Notes: a model not told the origin generated them from the sequence alone. Shown: positions 53,715 to 63,266, counted from the first letter of the stretch. The stretch: 64,000 nt of DNA from Algoriphagus marinus (GCF_001936475.1 NZ_MSPQ01000007.1:248001-312000), one strand, 5' to 3'. Numbers and translations: made by a program.

Positions 53715-53744
53715 TTGCGGAAAATAACGAAATACCTACCTTTG
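53715..53744 (+). promoter_or_regulatory. Promoter of tRNA-Asp
   Basis: TTG (53715-53717), a 19-base spacer, TACCTTTG (53737-53744): a full match to the Bacteroidota sigma-factor consensus. Predicted start near 53750, giving a ~55-base leader ahead of the tRNA. Confidence 0.75.
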
Positions 53745-53806
53745 CATCACTTCAAACGAGAAGGACATCTGAAAAGATCAAAACAGGGTAAAGCCTTTAA
53801 AATATT

Positions 53807-53880
53807 GGAGTGGTAGTTCAGCTGGTTAGAATGCCTGCCTGTCACGCAGGAGGTCGCGGGTTCGAGTCCCGTCCATTCCG
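53807..53880 (+). tRNA. tRNA-Asp (anticodon GTC)
   Basis: A 74-base cloverleaf: acceptor arms GGAGTGG/CCATTCC (one G-T pair), D-arm with AGCTGGTTAGA, anticodon arm CCTGC-CTGTCAC-GCAGG with GTC at 34-36 and a T-arm CGGG-TTCGAGT-CCCG. Discriminator G at 53880; CCA is not encoded. Followed at once by its own terminator. Confidence 0.96.
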
Positions 53881-53883
53881 CTT

Positions 53884-53912
53884 AAAGCCTTAGAGAAATC
53901 TAAGGCTTTTTT
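53884..53912 (+). terminator. Intrinsic terminator of tRNA-Asp
   Basis: An 11-bp stem AAAGCCTTAGA/TCTAAGGCTTT around loop GAAA followed by a T tract. Confidence 0.88.
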
Positions 53913-53952
53913 GTTTTCTGCCTATTTCGAAAGGACAGATATTTTTTTTTTA

Positions 53953-53980
53953 GAGCCACGAGGGCACAAAGACACAAAGT
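53953..53980. repeat. Dispersed repeat with CACAAAGACACAAAG motif
   Basis: The stretch GAGCCACGAGGGCACAAAGA, continuing CACAAAGT, lies between two poly-T tracts. It resembles the GCCACGAAGGCACAAAGACACAAAG-type element that I recall as highly repeated in Bacteroidota and Chlorobiota genomes; a single copy is seen here. It has no coding content. Confidence 0.5.
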
Positions 53981-54077
53981 TTTTTTAGGGATAAATTAAA
54001 GATTTTACTATTCAATCCCGAGTAATTCGTTTTTAGAATCTTTTAGGTGATCTGCGCACTTGATGAAAAAAATCAAA

Positions 54078-54112
54078 AAGAAAGGCCGCTTCAAAATTGA
54101 GACAGCCTTCTT
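54078..54112 (-). terminator. Likely terminator of galE
   Basis: On the minus strand AAGAAGGCTGTCTCAATTTTGA and its partner GCGGCCTTTCTT form an imperfect stem (with TCAA/TTGA at the tip) followed by T-rich sequence, 26 bases beyond the galE stop. Mismatches make this weaker than the others. Confidence 0.5.
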
Positions 54113-54137
54113 AATTTATTTCTAAAGCGTTGAGAAC

Positions 54138-55145
54138 TTACAATCCCTTCTGCCAATTCCAGCTGTCACGCATGGAATCTTCTAGTGTTTTAGAAGGTTT
54201 CCAGCCTAAAACTGAATTGATTTTTTTAGTATCCGCCCAGATTTTAACCACATCACCTGCTCGTCTTGGGCCGATTTCATAGTTCAACTTGAGGTCATTT
54301 ACTCTTTCAAAGGTATGGATCACTTCTAAAACCGTGTTCCCGTTTCCAGTACCAACATTGAAGACGTCATAAAAACCTGAAGGCTTATCATTCAAATAAG
54401 TAAATGCCTTCACGTGAGCATCCGCTAAATCCATCACGTGGATAAAGTCTCTTACACAAGAACCATCAGGGGTATCATAGTCATCTCCAAAAACAGTGAG
54501 TTTCTCACGAATTCCAGCAGCAGTTTGGGTGATAAAGGGAACCAGATTATTTGGCTTTCCTATTGGCAACTCTCCTATTTTCCCGCTTGGATGTGCTCCA
54601 ACAGGATTAAAATAACGTAGTGCAATAACTCGAATTCCAGCCTTACTTTTTACATAATCTACAAGGATATCCTCGCAAATCTTTTTGGTGTTTCCATAGG
54701 GACTTTCCGCATCCTTTCTTGGAGTTGATTCAGTCACAGGTAGTACATCCGGCTGACCATAAACTGTACAGGAGGAAGAAAAGACTAAATCTGAAATACT
54801 ATTCTCTTTCATAAAATCCAGAAGAACCAGTAGCGAACCTATGTTATTGCTATAGTATTTCAGAGGCTGTTCTGTACTCTCTCCTACTGCTTTGAATGCC
54901 GCAAAGTGAATCACTCCGCTGATCTTATGATCCTTACTGATTTGATCTAAAATAGATCTGTCATTGCAGTCTCCCTTGTAAAAAGTCAATTTTCTTTCTA
55001 AAATCTCCTCTAAGCGATCCAGTACTTTTTCATTTGAATTAGAAAGATCATCCAAAATGATTGGTTCCAATCCTGCCTTTACCAATTCAACTGCTGTATG
55101 GGAACCAATGTATCCGGCGCCACCGGTGATTAATATTTTATTCAT
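54138..55145 (-). CDS. galE: UDP-glucose 4-epimerase
   Basis: Interconverts UDP-glucose and UDP-galactose using bound NAD. Extended SDR: cofactor motif LITGGAGYIGSHTAVEL, the FAAFKAVGESTEQPLKYY segment, catalytic SSSCTVYGQP and SPYGNTKK with Tyr and Lys, then ALRYFNPVGAHPSGKIGE and DYDTPDGSCVRDFIHVMDLADAH, motifs diagnostic of GalE; length 335 is standard. It is a single gene, followed by the operon of secreted giants on the same strand but 70 bases apart; a link to surface polysaccharide is possible. Confidence 0.96.
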   Translation of the reverse strand: MNKILITGGAGYIGSHTAVELVKAGLEPIILDDLSNSNEKVLDRLEEILERKLTFYKGDCNDRSILDQISKDHKISGVIHFAAFKAVGESTEQPLKYYSNNIGSLLVLLDFMKENSISDLVFSSSCTVYGQPDVLPVTESTPRKDAESPYGNTKKICEDILVDYVKSKAGIRVIALRYFNPVGAHPSGKIGELPIGKPNNLVPFITQTAAGIREKLTVFGDDYDTPDGSCVRDFIHVMDLADAHVKAFTYLNDKPSGFYDVFNVGTGNGNTVLEVIHTFERVNDLKLNYEIGPRRAGDVVKIWADTKKINSVLGWKPSKTLEDSMRDSWNWQKGL

Positions 55146-55215
55146 AATTTTTAAAAATTTTCGTCGGTAAATCTATCCAAAAGCAGCTAGATGCCCAATT
55201 ATTTTAGATGAAGTA

Positions 55216-58200
55216 TTACCGAATCAAGGTGAACGAACCCATTTTATCGTCTACAACAATTCCTGCATCTGTGTTATACTCATATTCCAGCTTGAAACTG
55301 TAAACCCCCTGAAGCATTTCTGTACCCTGAAAAAGCCCATCCCAACCTTCACTTCCGGAATGAACAAGTTGACCCCAACGATCGTAAATCATCATCTTGT
55401 AAGTAATCGGACAAGATGATATTGGGATATAATTACCATCGCCCGGGATAAACCCAGTAGGCATTCTGACCTGCGGAACAGCTTTCGATACTATTCCCTT
55501 TCCTCTTACCTCACATCCGTTTGAATCGGTCACAATTACTGAATAATTACCTGAGGAAAGTTGCTCAAGAGTAGCAAATGACCCTCCCGTTTCCCAAAGG
55601 AAATTATAAGGAGGATTGCCTCCATTTGGAATTACCGTCAACGCCCCACTCAAGTCTCCTGGACAGCCGGGACTTTCTTGAACAAAACGGAGTTCCAGTG
55701 GCTCTGGGGATATCAATGTTTCACTGAAGGAAGCAATACAGCCTCTTGAATCCTGAATTTCCAATTCAATCTCCCCTGCCGGCAAATCTGTAATAGTCAA
55801 AACACCGTTAGCCCAAGTGCTATTCTGACCAATGACCAGAAAAGGCGCAGTGCCCCCTGAAATATTCAAAGCAATCTCTCCTGATGATTCTCCAAAACAG
55901 TAAGGATAAGTAAGCGATGCCAGAGCAATAGAAATGGGCTGAGGATCGATTATTTCAATGGCTAATTTCTCTATTCCACATCCCGATAGATCTATCAATT
56001 CCACCTCATAAATTCCGGCAGAAAGCCCCAAAGCTTCGTCTTCATTCAATAGTGGATCATGCGACCAGTTGAATTTAAAATCACCTGAGCCTCCTGTAAT
56101 ATTTAATTTAATTGATCCATCTGATTCCCCTGGGCAAGAAGGATTTATCTCCTCATCAACACCAAGGACTGCCGGGTCAAAACTCCCTACTTCCAAAACT
56201 TCCGAAACCCCAAAACATGCTGCATTCGAAGCACTTGCTTCCTCAAAAAAGATTCTTCGATCGGTCTCCAAAACATCCCAAAGGACTAGAACCTCGGTAG
56301 TTCCTTGACCTGAAATTAACTCACCTCCAAATACTGACCAAGTATAAACTTTCCCTGCAGATGGGAAATTTACTTTGTAGGAAAGCGGATCAGTTTGTAC
56401 TCCACAAATCCCCTGCTGACCTGCTGGTTTTTCAGGCTGAATGGTATCGGTTATTTCAATTTCCAATTCCAAAACAGCCCCATAACAACCATTGGGAGCA
56501 ACAGGAATCGCCTGAACCTTCGCTGCCGGATTTGCAGCTCCCCACTTGATTGTAATTGTAGAATCAGTTTCCGATATCACTTGCCCCCCATCAACAGTCC
56601 AAATGGCAGTTTCGAAATTTGTTCTATCCTCAAGAGTATAAGTAAATTCATCGGAATCGGGACATACTGAAGTGGGTCCAATAAGAGTAGCTCCCACCTT
56701 TTCCACTTTCACTTCGAAAGTAAATGTCTGCTCACTGCCACATTTTCCATCACCTGAAGAAGCCAATACACTCACTTCGAAGGTTCCCTCGGATGTAAAT
56801 GTATGAGCCACTTCCTGACCTGACTGAGCTGCTGAATTATCTCCAAAGTCCCAGGTGAAAATCGAAAATTTAGGATCATCAGGGATGATTTTCCAGAGTC
56901 CCTCCTGATCAAGACAGGCAACCTTTTCACCTTCTACCTCAAAATCATAGGTGGTTTCAGTCTCGTATTGAATACTTTCCAAACTTGACCCTATTGCAAA
57001 AGCATAGGATTCGATCGAGCCTGAGCCATAGGCGTATCCCAAAAACCCTTCCGGATTGCTTACAGAATTAACCCCCTTGTTTATCGTAACTCGTGCAAAC
57101 TCAAAATCAGCCCCCGGAACCTCCGCAAATGCATAGCCCACTGGTATTCCATTGACCAAGGTTTGATCTCCGGTGCCTTTTGGTACTATTATCTCCAAAT
57201 AATGTACAATATCCTGGTTAAATGACCCTATTAGTTTACCTGCAGAAAAAGTGATGGATTTTAATCGTTGATTATTTGGACTAAGTGTAAATATGGAAGG
57301 ATCCCCTAATGGAGCGACACCAAACTCATTACATGCAGCGCTTTTGGCTATCACTGCAACAGTAGAAGGCTTGGAAGTTTCAATCGATGCGACCTCATTC
57401 TTTCCAAATTCGAGCTTCAAAAACTTTCCAGCATTCAAGGTCCCTACAGTTTGTCCATTGACCCGAACCGATGTACCATTTTGCGAAGCAAGAACCTTCA
57501 CAATCTCTCCTGAAGTCCTACCTTCCAATGGGATATGAATAAAAGATTTCCCCCAGGATTCTAAGGGATATGCCTGCTGAAACATATGATCTCCACTGGT
57601 TCCGCATGTTCCTGCACTCGTTGTTTTATTTCCTCCAAATACCGCTACAACCTTACAATCAGTCAAATCCGAATTCACTACTTTAACCCGAGAACCTGTC
57701 AAATCTCCATTCGCTTTTACCTGATAGCTTTCCCCTTCATTTAAAGTAATACGGATTGTAGACCCTGCTGGAATTGTATTCACAGTAGGTGCAGAAGGTG
57801 TAATTTCTATCTGAGTATCATTTTCGATAGCCATTACCAGTAAAGTACTTTCGAAGTTCTCATTACTTCCAGGATCCTGACCAGGACCAAAAACATCAAA
57901 ATGAGCCGTCGCTAAATATTCCTTCCCCAAAGATGTGACTGGAAGGACAACCGTACCATCCGAACTATACTCTCGCCCATTAACTGCATGGACTACCAAA
58001 TCACCGGAAGAAGTGATTTTTAATCTTCTATAGCTTACTTCACCTGATTGCCTGTGGATTAGACCTTCGTCATTCCCATCAAATTCTTTTATTAATTGCT
58101 GACCTGCCTCGAGTGAAAAAGGAATGGATTGCTTAGGAGTTGAGATGATTCCAGCCGCCTTTTCATTAGCGGTGATGATTATTATTGCTTTGTCTGGTTG

Positions 58201-58338
58201 AGTGTTCCGTCGATTATTATCCATGAAACCTACGTAAAACTCCCTTCCAACGGTATTTCGCTGCGCAAATCCATTTTCAGTACTCGACATCACGAGTAAC
58301 AAAATCAGGACTTTAAAAATCAGCGACTTAAATTTCAT
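55216..58338 (-). CDS. Secreted IgGFc-binding / PKD / SprB-repeat protein with type IX (type B) sorting domain, paralog 2
   Basis: A 1040-residue surface protein. After a signal peptide (cut after NGFAQ, ~26) residues ~27-440 form an IgGFc-binding-type domain (TVGREFYVGFMDNNRR, then VFGGNKTTSAGTCGTSGDHMFQQAYP). A PKD domain follows (~495-545, FTWDFGDNSAAQSG), then PKD-like segments with SVCPDSDEFTY, three SprB-type repeats (each with a C-G-G/GxSxG pattern such as CFGESSGEIALNISGGTAPF) and a gliding-associated type B C-terminal domain (MIYDRWGQLVHSG, ending MGSFTLIR). It follows its paralog by 26 bases. Adhesion or gliding-surface role is inferred from the domains. Confidence 0.85.
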   Translation of the reverse strand: MKFKSLIFKVLILLLVMSSTENGFAQRNTVGREFYVGFMDNNRRNTQPDKAIIIITANEKAAGIISTPKQSIPFSLEAGQQLIKEFDGNDEGLIHRQSGEVSYRRLKITSSGDLVVHAVNGREYSSDGTVVLPVTSLGKEYLATAHFDVFGPGQDPGSNENFESTLLVMAIENDTQIEITPSAPTVNTIPAGSTIRITLNEGESYQVKANGDLTGSRVKVVNSDLTDCKVVAVFGGNKTTSAGTCGTSGDHMFQQAYPLESWGKSFIHIPLEGRTSGEIVKVLASQNGTSVRVNGQTVGTLNAGKFLKLEFGKNEVASIETSKPSTVAVIAKSAACNEFGVAPLGDPSIFTLSPNNQRLKSITFSAGKLIGSFNQDIVHYLEIIVPKGTGDQTLVNGIPVGYAFAEVPGADFEFARVTINKGVNSVSNPEGFLGYAYGSGSIESYAFAIGSSLESIQYETETTYDFEVEGEKVACLDQEGLWKIIPDDPKFSIFTWDFGDNSAAQSGQEVAHTFTSEGTFEVSVLASSGDGKCGSEQTFTFEVKVEKVGATLIGPTSVCPDSDEFTYTLEDRTNFETAIWTVDGGQVISETDSTITIKWGAANPAAKVQAIPVAPNGCYGAVLELEIEITDTIQPEKPAGQQGICGVQTDPLSYKVNFPSAGKVYTWSVFGGELISGQGTTEVLVLWDVLETDRRIFFEEASASNAACFGVSEVLEVGSFDPAVLGVDEEINPSCPGESDGSIKLNITGGSGDFKFNWSHDPLLNEDEALGLSAGIYEVELIDLSGCGIEKLAIEIIDPQPISIALASLTYPYCFGESSGEIALNISGGTAPFLVIGQNSTWANGVLTITDLPAGEIELEIQDSRGCIASFSETLISPEPLELRFVQESPGCPGDLSGALTVIPNGGNPPYNFLWETGGSFATLEQLSSGNYSVIVTDSNGCEVRGKGIVSKAVPQVRMPTGFIPGDGNYIPISSCPITYKMMIYDRWGQLVHSGSEGWDGLFQGTEMLQGVYSFKLEYEYNTDAGIVVDDKMGSFTLIR

Positions 58339-58364
58339 TTCCTTTCGACCTCCTCAATCCAAAT

Positions 58365-61300
58365 TTATCTGATCAATGTAAATGTTCCCCTCTTTTCCAC
58401 CACCTCGATTTTATCTTCCAAAGGAAAGGAATAACTCATATAATAAGAGTAAGACCCGGTTGGAACATCTTTGCCGTCAAGAGTACCGTCCCAGCCGGAA
58501 ATACCTGCATAAATTAGCTGTCCCCATCGGTTGTAGATGGATAACTCGAAATTGATCTCACAGTTTGATACGCCTTGAAAAACACCCTCATTGGGATCAA
58601 AGCCTGTTGGCATTCGCATTTTTGGAGCTTCCTCAGTGACAATGCCCTCACCCAAGCTTACGCAACCACTTCCATCTAACACCGAAACATTGTAATTTCC
58701 TTTAGGAACTCCAGTCAATTCATTGCTCGATGCATTTTGATTATCCCAAGTATAAATATAAGGTGCTTGCCCTCCTGAGGGAAAGGCGAATAATTCACCG
58801 TTGCTTCCACCGGGACAGGCCGACTTTTGTAGCCTGACCTCCACCTCTAAAGCTGGTGGCGAAGTAACTTCAAAAGAAACCGGAATTTTGCAGCCATTGG
58901 AATCAAGAACTTCCCATTCGTAATTTCCCTGTGGGATATCAGAAAGCAAGAGCTGATCAGTAAAGGTGTTTATTCCATTGAAATCTAACTGATAAGGTGC
59001 CGTTCCTCCTATCACCTGAAGATCAACCTGACCATCTGCTTTTCCAAAGCAGGATGCAGCAGTTGGAGTGACAGCCAACAACTGCAAGGGAAGTGGTTCC
59101 ACTATTTCAAGATTATCCAAAACCCGGATACAGCCTTTTTGATCAATCACCTGAACAGAATAAGTTCCTGATAGAAGGTTTATGGCCTTCTGAGCTTTTA
59201 CATTTGAATCATGAGACCAGGTAATTTCAAAAGGTCCTACCCCGCCATTAATCTCCAGTTCTATCTCACCGGAGGCATTTCCCGAACAGCCAATCGGACT
59301 CAATTGAGCCAATTTAACCTCGAACAAATCATTGACTGATACTTCCAGAATTTCAGAAACTCCCTCGCATAGTTGATCTACCAAGCTAAATGTCTTGTAA
59401 CTGACCTCACCAATAATTCCTGGCTGATCCCAACTTACTTCCACAACAGGTTGATCTCCACCGGAAATAATTTGTCCACCAACAACCGTCCATTCATAGC
59501 CTCTGCCGGATGAGGAATTTGGGGCTTCATAGAATTGTGAAACTGCAGGATCAAAACAAATCTCCGTTTCTCCGATAGGTATAACCGCTTCGATTCTACG
59601 GTTAATAACTACCTCTAACACTATTGCCTCACCTGGACATCCATTTTCAGTAAATGGAGTAGCGATTACCTTAGCATTGTCATTTGCCGGCCCCCAATTC
59701 ACAAGTACCGAATCCTGGTACCTTTCGATGATTAATCCACCCTCAACTTCAAAAAATACACTGTCCACATTTAACTTCTCGCCCAACTTATATACCATTT
59801 CCTCCACATCAGGACAAACAGAAGTTTGACCTATCAGCTCAGCAGTACTTTCTAAAACGGTCACATCAAATGTCACTTCTTCTTGCTGATCACAGGTATC
59901 CGGACTCAAAGAGGCCGAAACAACTACTTCATATTCTCCGGGTTCGGTATAGGTATGGGATACCGTCATCCCTACAACGGGATCTGAGCCATCCCCAAAA
60001 TCCCAGACAAAATAGGTGAAATCCGGATTGTCCGGATTAATAGTCCAGTCTCCGGTTTGATTTAGACATGCAATATTTTCACCATCTACTTCAAATTCAT
60101 AGGCCGCCTGAGTCTCAAAATTCAAATTATCCAAAGCTGCTCCCACCGCAAAGCCATAGGATTCCAAAAACCCAAATCCATAAACATATGCCGTAAATCC
60201 CTCCCGATTAGTCAACTGATGAACTCCCTGCGAAATACTAATTCGTGCATAAGAATAATTGGGATCACCAGGAACAGAATTAAAGAGAGCGCCTTGGTTG
60301 GCACCATCCAAAATGGTGAAATTCTCGGTACCAGCTTTAACTACAACATTTACATAATGCGCGACTATAGATTCTAAATTCAGGGCATTGAATCGAATTT
60401 CTTTCAATAGCTGCTCCACCGGACTATAGGTAATCATAAATGGATCTCCATTTTCATAGTTTGGAGCAGTGATCTCATTGCATTCCTGACTTTTTGCAAA
60501 AACGCTGACTGAGGCAGGCTTACTGGTATTAATCTTGGCGGTTTCGTTGATATTAAATTCCAAACTTAAAAACTCACCCGCATCAATTGTCCCACGATTC
60601 ACCCCACCCACTTCAACCGAAGTTCCATCTTCGGACGCCAAAACTTTTACCAGTTCACCAGAGGTTCGCCCTGAAAGTGCCACGTGAACAAACTGAGTCC
60701 CCCAGGTATTCACAGGATAGGCCTGTTGGAAAAGGTTGTCATTTGCAGCACCGCAATTTCCTACCGAGGTCCATTTATTTCCTCCAAAAACAGCTATTCG
60801 CTTGCATTCATTCGCATTGTCTCCTATTACTCTGACTCTGGACCCAGTCAAATCCGCTTTGGCTTTGATCTGGTAGCTTTGTCCTCTATTCAGAGTAATT
60901 GTAGAAGGAACGTCTGCTTGATTCCCACTCAGGGAACCTACCGAAGTAGTGATTTGAATTTGAGTATTATCCTCAGTAGCCACTATGAGAAGTTGGCTTT
61001 CGTCATTGATATTTCCATTGTAAGTCACAGGAGCTGTCAGCGTCTCATAATGAGAGGTAACCAAATAATCCTTTCCAAGGGCACCAATTGGAAGGACAAC
61101 TGTCCCATCAGCACTTCGGAAACGTTCATTGAATGCATAAACTGAGATTTTGCCGTCAGAGAGAATGTAGATCCCCTTATTGGAGATCACACCTGAATTC
61201 CGATGAAGCAGGTCAATTTCTTCAGAAGGCACAATATGGGTGAATTGTTGGCCCTGATTGATGGAAAAATTAACTGTTCTACCCAGGTACTCGATTACAC

Positions 61301-61484
61301 CTGTAGCATTTTCATTGGCAGAAATCACGATCACTGCCTGATCAGGGGCATTGGGAATAATACGGTTATTATCCATGAAACCAACCCAAAATTCCTCCCC
61401 AACAGTTGAGAGTTGTGCTTGAACAAGATTGACTTGAAAAAGCAAAAACAACAACACAATAGATCCCCTATAAAATTTTCTCAT
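58365..61484 (-). CDS. Secreted IgGFc-binding / PKD / SprB-repeat protein with type IX (type B) sorting domain, paralog 1
   Basis: First of two tandem 1039-1040-residue paralogs. Signal peptide cut after LVQAQ (~24), then an IgGFc-binding-type domain (STVGEEFWVGFMDNNR to about residue 440, with VFGGNKWTSVGNCGAANDNLFQQAYP), a PKD domain (FVWDFGDGSDPVVGMTVSHTY), Ig/PKD-like segments, three SprB repeats (CSGNASGEIELEINGGVGPF, CFGKADGQVDLQVIGGTAPY and a third with CPGGSNGELFAFPSGGQAPY) and the type B sorting domain (IYNRWGQLIYAGISGWDGT, ending RGTFTLIR). It would be exported by the type IX system and retained on or released from the cell surface. Confidence 0.85.
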   Translation of the reverse strand: MRKFYRGSIVLLFLLFQVNLVQAQLSTVGEEFWVGFMDNNRIIPNAPDQAVIVISANENATGVIEYLGRTVNFSINQGQQFTHIVPSEEIDLLHRNSGVISNKGIYILSDGKISVYAFNERFRSADGTVVLPIGALGKDYLVTSHYETLTAPVTYNGNINDESQLLIVATEDNTQIQITTSVGSLSGNQADVPSTITLNRGQSYQIKAKADLTGSRVRVIGDNANECKRIAVFGGNKWTSVGNCGAANDNLFQQAYPVNTWGTQFVHVALSGRTSGELVKVLASEDGTSVEVGGVNRGTIDAGEFLSLEFNINETAKINTSKPASVSVFAKSQECNEITAPNYENGDPFMITYSPVEQLLKEIRFNALNLESIVAHYVNVVVKAGTENFTILDGANQGALFNSVPGDPNYSYARISISQGVHQLTNREGFTAYVYGFGFLESYGFAVGAALDNLNFETQAAYEFEVDGENIACLNQTGDWTINPDNPDFTYFVWDFGDGSDPVVGMTVSHTYTEPGEYEVVVSASLSPDTCDQQEEVTFDVTVLESTAELIGQTSVCPDVEEMVYKLGEKLNVDSVFFEVEGGLIIERYQDSVLVNWGPANDNAKVIATPFTENGCPGEAIVLEVVINRRIEAVIPIGETEICFDPAVSQFYEAPNSSSGRGYEWTVVGGQIISGGDQPVVEVSWDQPGIIGEVSYKTFSLVDQLCEGVSEILEVSVNDLFEVKLAQLSPIGCSGNASGEIELEINGGVGPFEITWSHDSNVKAQKAINLLSGTYSVQVIDQKGCIRVLDNLEIVEPLPLQLLAVTPTAASCFGKADGQVDLQVIGGTAPYQLDFNGINTFTDQLLLSDIPQGNYEWEVLDSNGCKIPVSFEVTSPPALEVEVRLQKSACPGGSNGELFAFPSGGQAPYIYTWDNQNASSNELTGVPKGNYNVSVLDGSGCVSLGEGIVTEEAPKMRMPTGFDPNEGVFQGVSNCEINFELSIYNRWGQLIYAGISGWDGTLDGKDVPTGSYSYYMSYSFPLEDKIEVVEKRGTFTLIR

Positions 61485-61602
61485 AAGCCATTAAGCACTC
61501 AATATAAACAAAGCCAAAAAAATTTGTTTGTTTTTCACATAAAAGGCTGAGAATTCATTTTCAAAAGCCGAGCGCTAGTCCAAGCTTGAAAAATTAAATT
61601 CC

Positions 61603-61610
61603 TATCTTTG
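61603..61610 (+). promoter_or_regulatory. -7 promoter element of the ABC-F gene
   Basis: TATCTTTG followed by C, an exact TAnnTTTG match, 25 bases before the ATG at 61636. The nearest TTG (61586-61588) is only 14 bases upstream of it, shorter than usual. Confidence 0.5.
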
Positions 61611-61635
61611 CGCCTCAAAAAAGAAGAAAAAACGA

Positions 61636-63255
61636 ATGATCTCAGTAGATAATCTTTCCCTCAAGTTTGGAAAAAGAACACTTTTTGATGAAGTAAGTCT
61701 CAAATTCAATCCTGGAAACTGCTATGGTGTGATTGGCGCCAACGGAGCTGGGAAGTCTACCTTTTTAAAAATCCTTTCCGGAGAAATTGATAGCACCAGC
61801 GGTTCGGTGAATATCACTCCCGGTCAACGAATGGCTGTTCTAAGTCAAAATCACTTTGCTTTTGACGAAGTGGAAGTCCTGAAAACAGTGTTGATGGGTC
61901 ATAAAACCCTTTTTGCCATCATGGATGAAAAGGATAAGATCTATATGAAAGAGGACTTCACGGAAGAAGACGGACTTCGGGCTTCACAGTTGGAGGCTGA
62001 TTTTGCAGAGATGGATGGCTGGAATGCCGAGTCGGATGCAGCCGCTCTGCTTTCAGGTCTTGGGATCACAGAAGATCTTCACTATCAACCTCTAAAAAAC
62101 CTTGCCGGAAATCAGAAAGTACGGGTTTTGCTGGCACAAGCTCTTTTTGGAAATCCTGATATCCTGATTCTGGATGAACCTACCAACGACTTGGATGCTG
62201 AGACCATTGTTTGGTTGGAAAATTTCCTTTTGGACTTCAAAAATATCGTGATCGTAGTATCTCACGACAGACATTTTCTGGATGCTGTATCTACGCACAT
62301 CGTGGATATTGACTTCGGTAAAATCAAGATTTATTCCGGTAACTATACCTTCTGGTATGAGTCTTCTCAACTCGCACTGAAGCAGCGATCTGATTCCAAC
62401 AAAAAAGCAGAAGACAAGCGAAAGGAACTTCAGGCATTTATCGATCGATTCTCTGCCAACGTAGCCAAGTCTAAGCAGGCTACGGCACGTAAGAAGATGA
62501 TCGAAAAGTTAAATATCGATGAGATTGAGCCGTCGATGCGAAAGTATCCCGGCATTGTATTCAAGCCAGAGCGCGAGGCGGGTGATCAGATCTTTATGAC
62601 TGAAAATCTGGAATTAAAAGCCGATGGTGTAACCTACTTCACGGATGTAAACCTGATGGTGGATAAGGGTGATAAAATTGCTTTTATCTCTAAAACCAAA
62701 CAGGCTGTGAATAAATTTTTTCAGGCAATCATGGAAGAAATCCCTACATCAAAAGGGAGTATGAAATGGGGAGTCACGATCAATAAGGCTTATTTGCCAA
62801 ATGACAACTCAAAATACTTCGAGACTAATTTAAACCTAATCGATTGGTTAAGGCAATACTCTTCTAATCAGGAAGAAGCTTATGTGCGGACTTTCTTGGG
62901 TAGAATGCTTTTCACAGGTGAGGAATCTTTCAAAAAATGCTCAGTTCTTTCGGGAGGGGAAAAAGTAAGATGCATGATCTCCAAGATGATGCTCCAAAAC
63001 CCAAATCTTCTGGTAATGGATGAGCCTACCAATCACCTCGACTTGGAATCCATCACTGCTTTTAACAATGCCATCATAGAATTTCCGGGTACGGTTTTGA
63101 TGTCCTCTTATGATCATGCCTTTGTGCAGTCTTCTGCGAATCGAATCGTAGAATTCACACCAAATGGTACAATCGATCGAAGAATGCCATATGACGATTA
63201 CCTTGAGAGTGCAGAAATTAAGGCCATTCGTGAAAAAATGTACGGGAAAAGCTAA
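61636..63255 (+). CDS. ABC-F family ATPase (YbiT-like)
   Basis: Soluble twin-NBD ATPase of the ribosome-associated ABC-F group, 539 residues. NBD1 is complete: Walker A GANGAGKST (34-42), Walker B ILILDEP (~176-182), His210 in VVSHDRHFL, signature LAGNQ. The linker has a Lys/Arg-rich helix (QATARKKMIEKLN). NBD2 keeps the signature LSGGEK and Walker B LLVMDEPTNHLDLES, but its P-loop reads FISKTKQAVNKFF (no GxxGxGK) and its H-switch position is Tyr492 (SSYDHAF). So site 2 probably cannot hydrolyse ATP. I recall similar degenerate P-loops in Bacteroidota homologs. Translation-factor role inferred from the family. Confidence 0.93.
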   Translation: MISVDNLSLKFGKRTLFDEVSLKFNPGNCYGVIGANGAGKSTFLKILSGEIDSTSGSVNITPGQRMAVLSQNHFAFDEVEVLKTVLMGHKTLFAIMDEKDKIYMKEDFTEEDGLRASQLEADFAEMDGWNAESDAAALLSGLGITEDLHYQPLKNLAGNQKVRVLLAQALFGNPDILILDEPTNDLDAETIVWLENFLLDFKNIVIVVSHDRHFLDAVSTHIVDIDFGKIKIYSGNYTFWYESSQLALKQRSDSNKKAEDKRKELQAFIDRFSANVAKSKQATARKKMIEKLNIDEIEPSMRKYPGIVFKPEREAGDQIFMTENLELKADGVTYFTDVNLMVDKGDKIAFISKTKQAVNKFFQAIMEEIPTSKGSMKWGVTINKAYLPNDNSKYFETNLNLIDWLRQYSSNQEEAYVRTFLGRMLFTGEESFKKCSVLSGGEKVRCMISKMMLQNPNLLVMDEPTNHLDLESITAFNNAIIEFPGTVLMSSYDHAFVQSSANRIVEFTPNGTIDRRMPYDDYLESAEIKAIREKMYGKS

Positions 63256-63266
63256 CCAAAACTGAA

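Noticed and set aside
55216..61484. Possible CRISPR-like or DNA-level repeats in the large paralogs
   Set aside because: The repeats are diverged protein-level SprB/PKD repeats, not identical DNA repeats with spacers.
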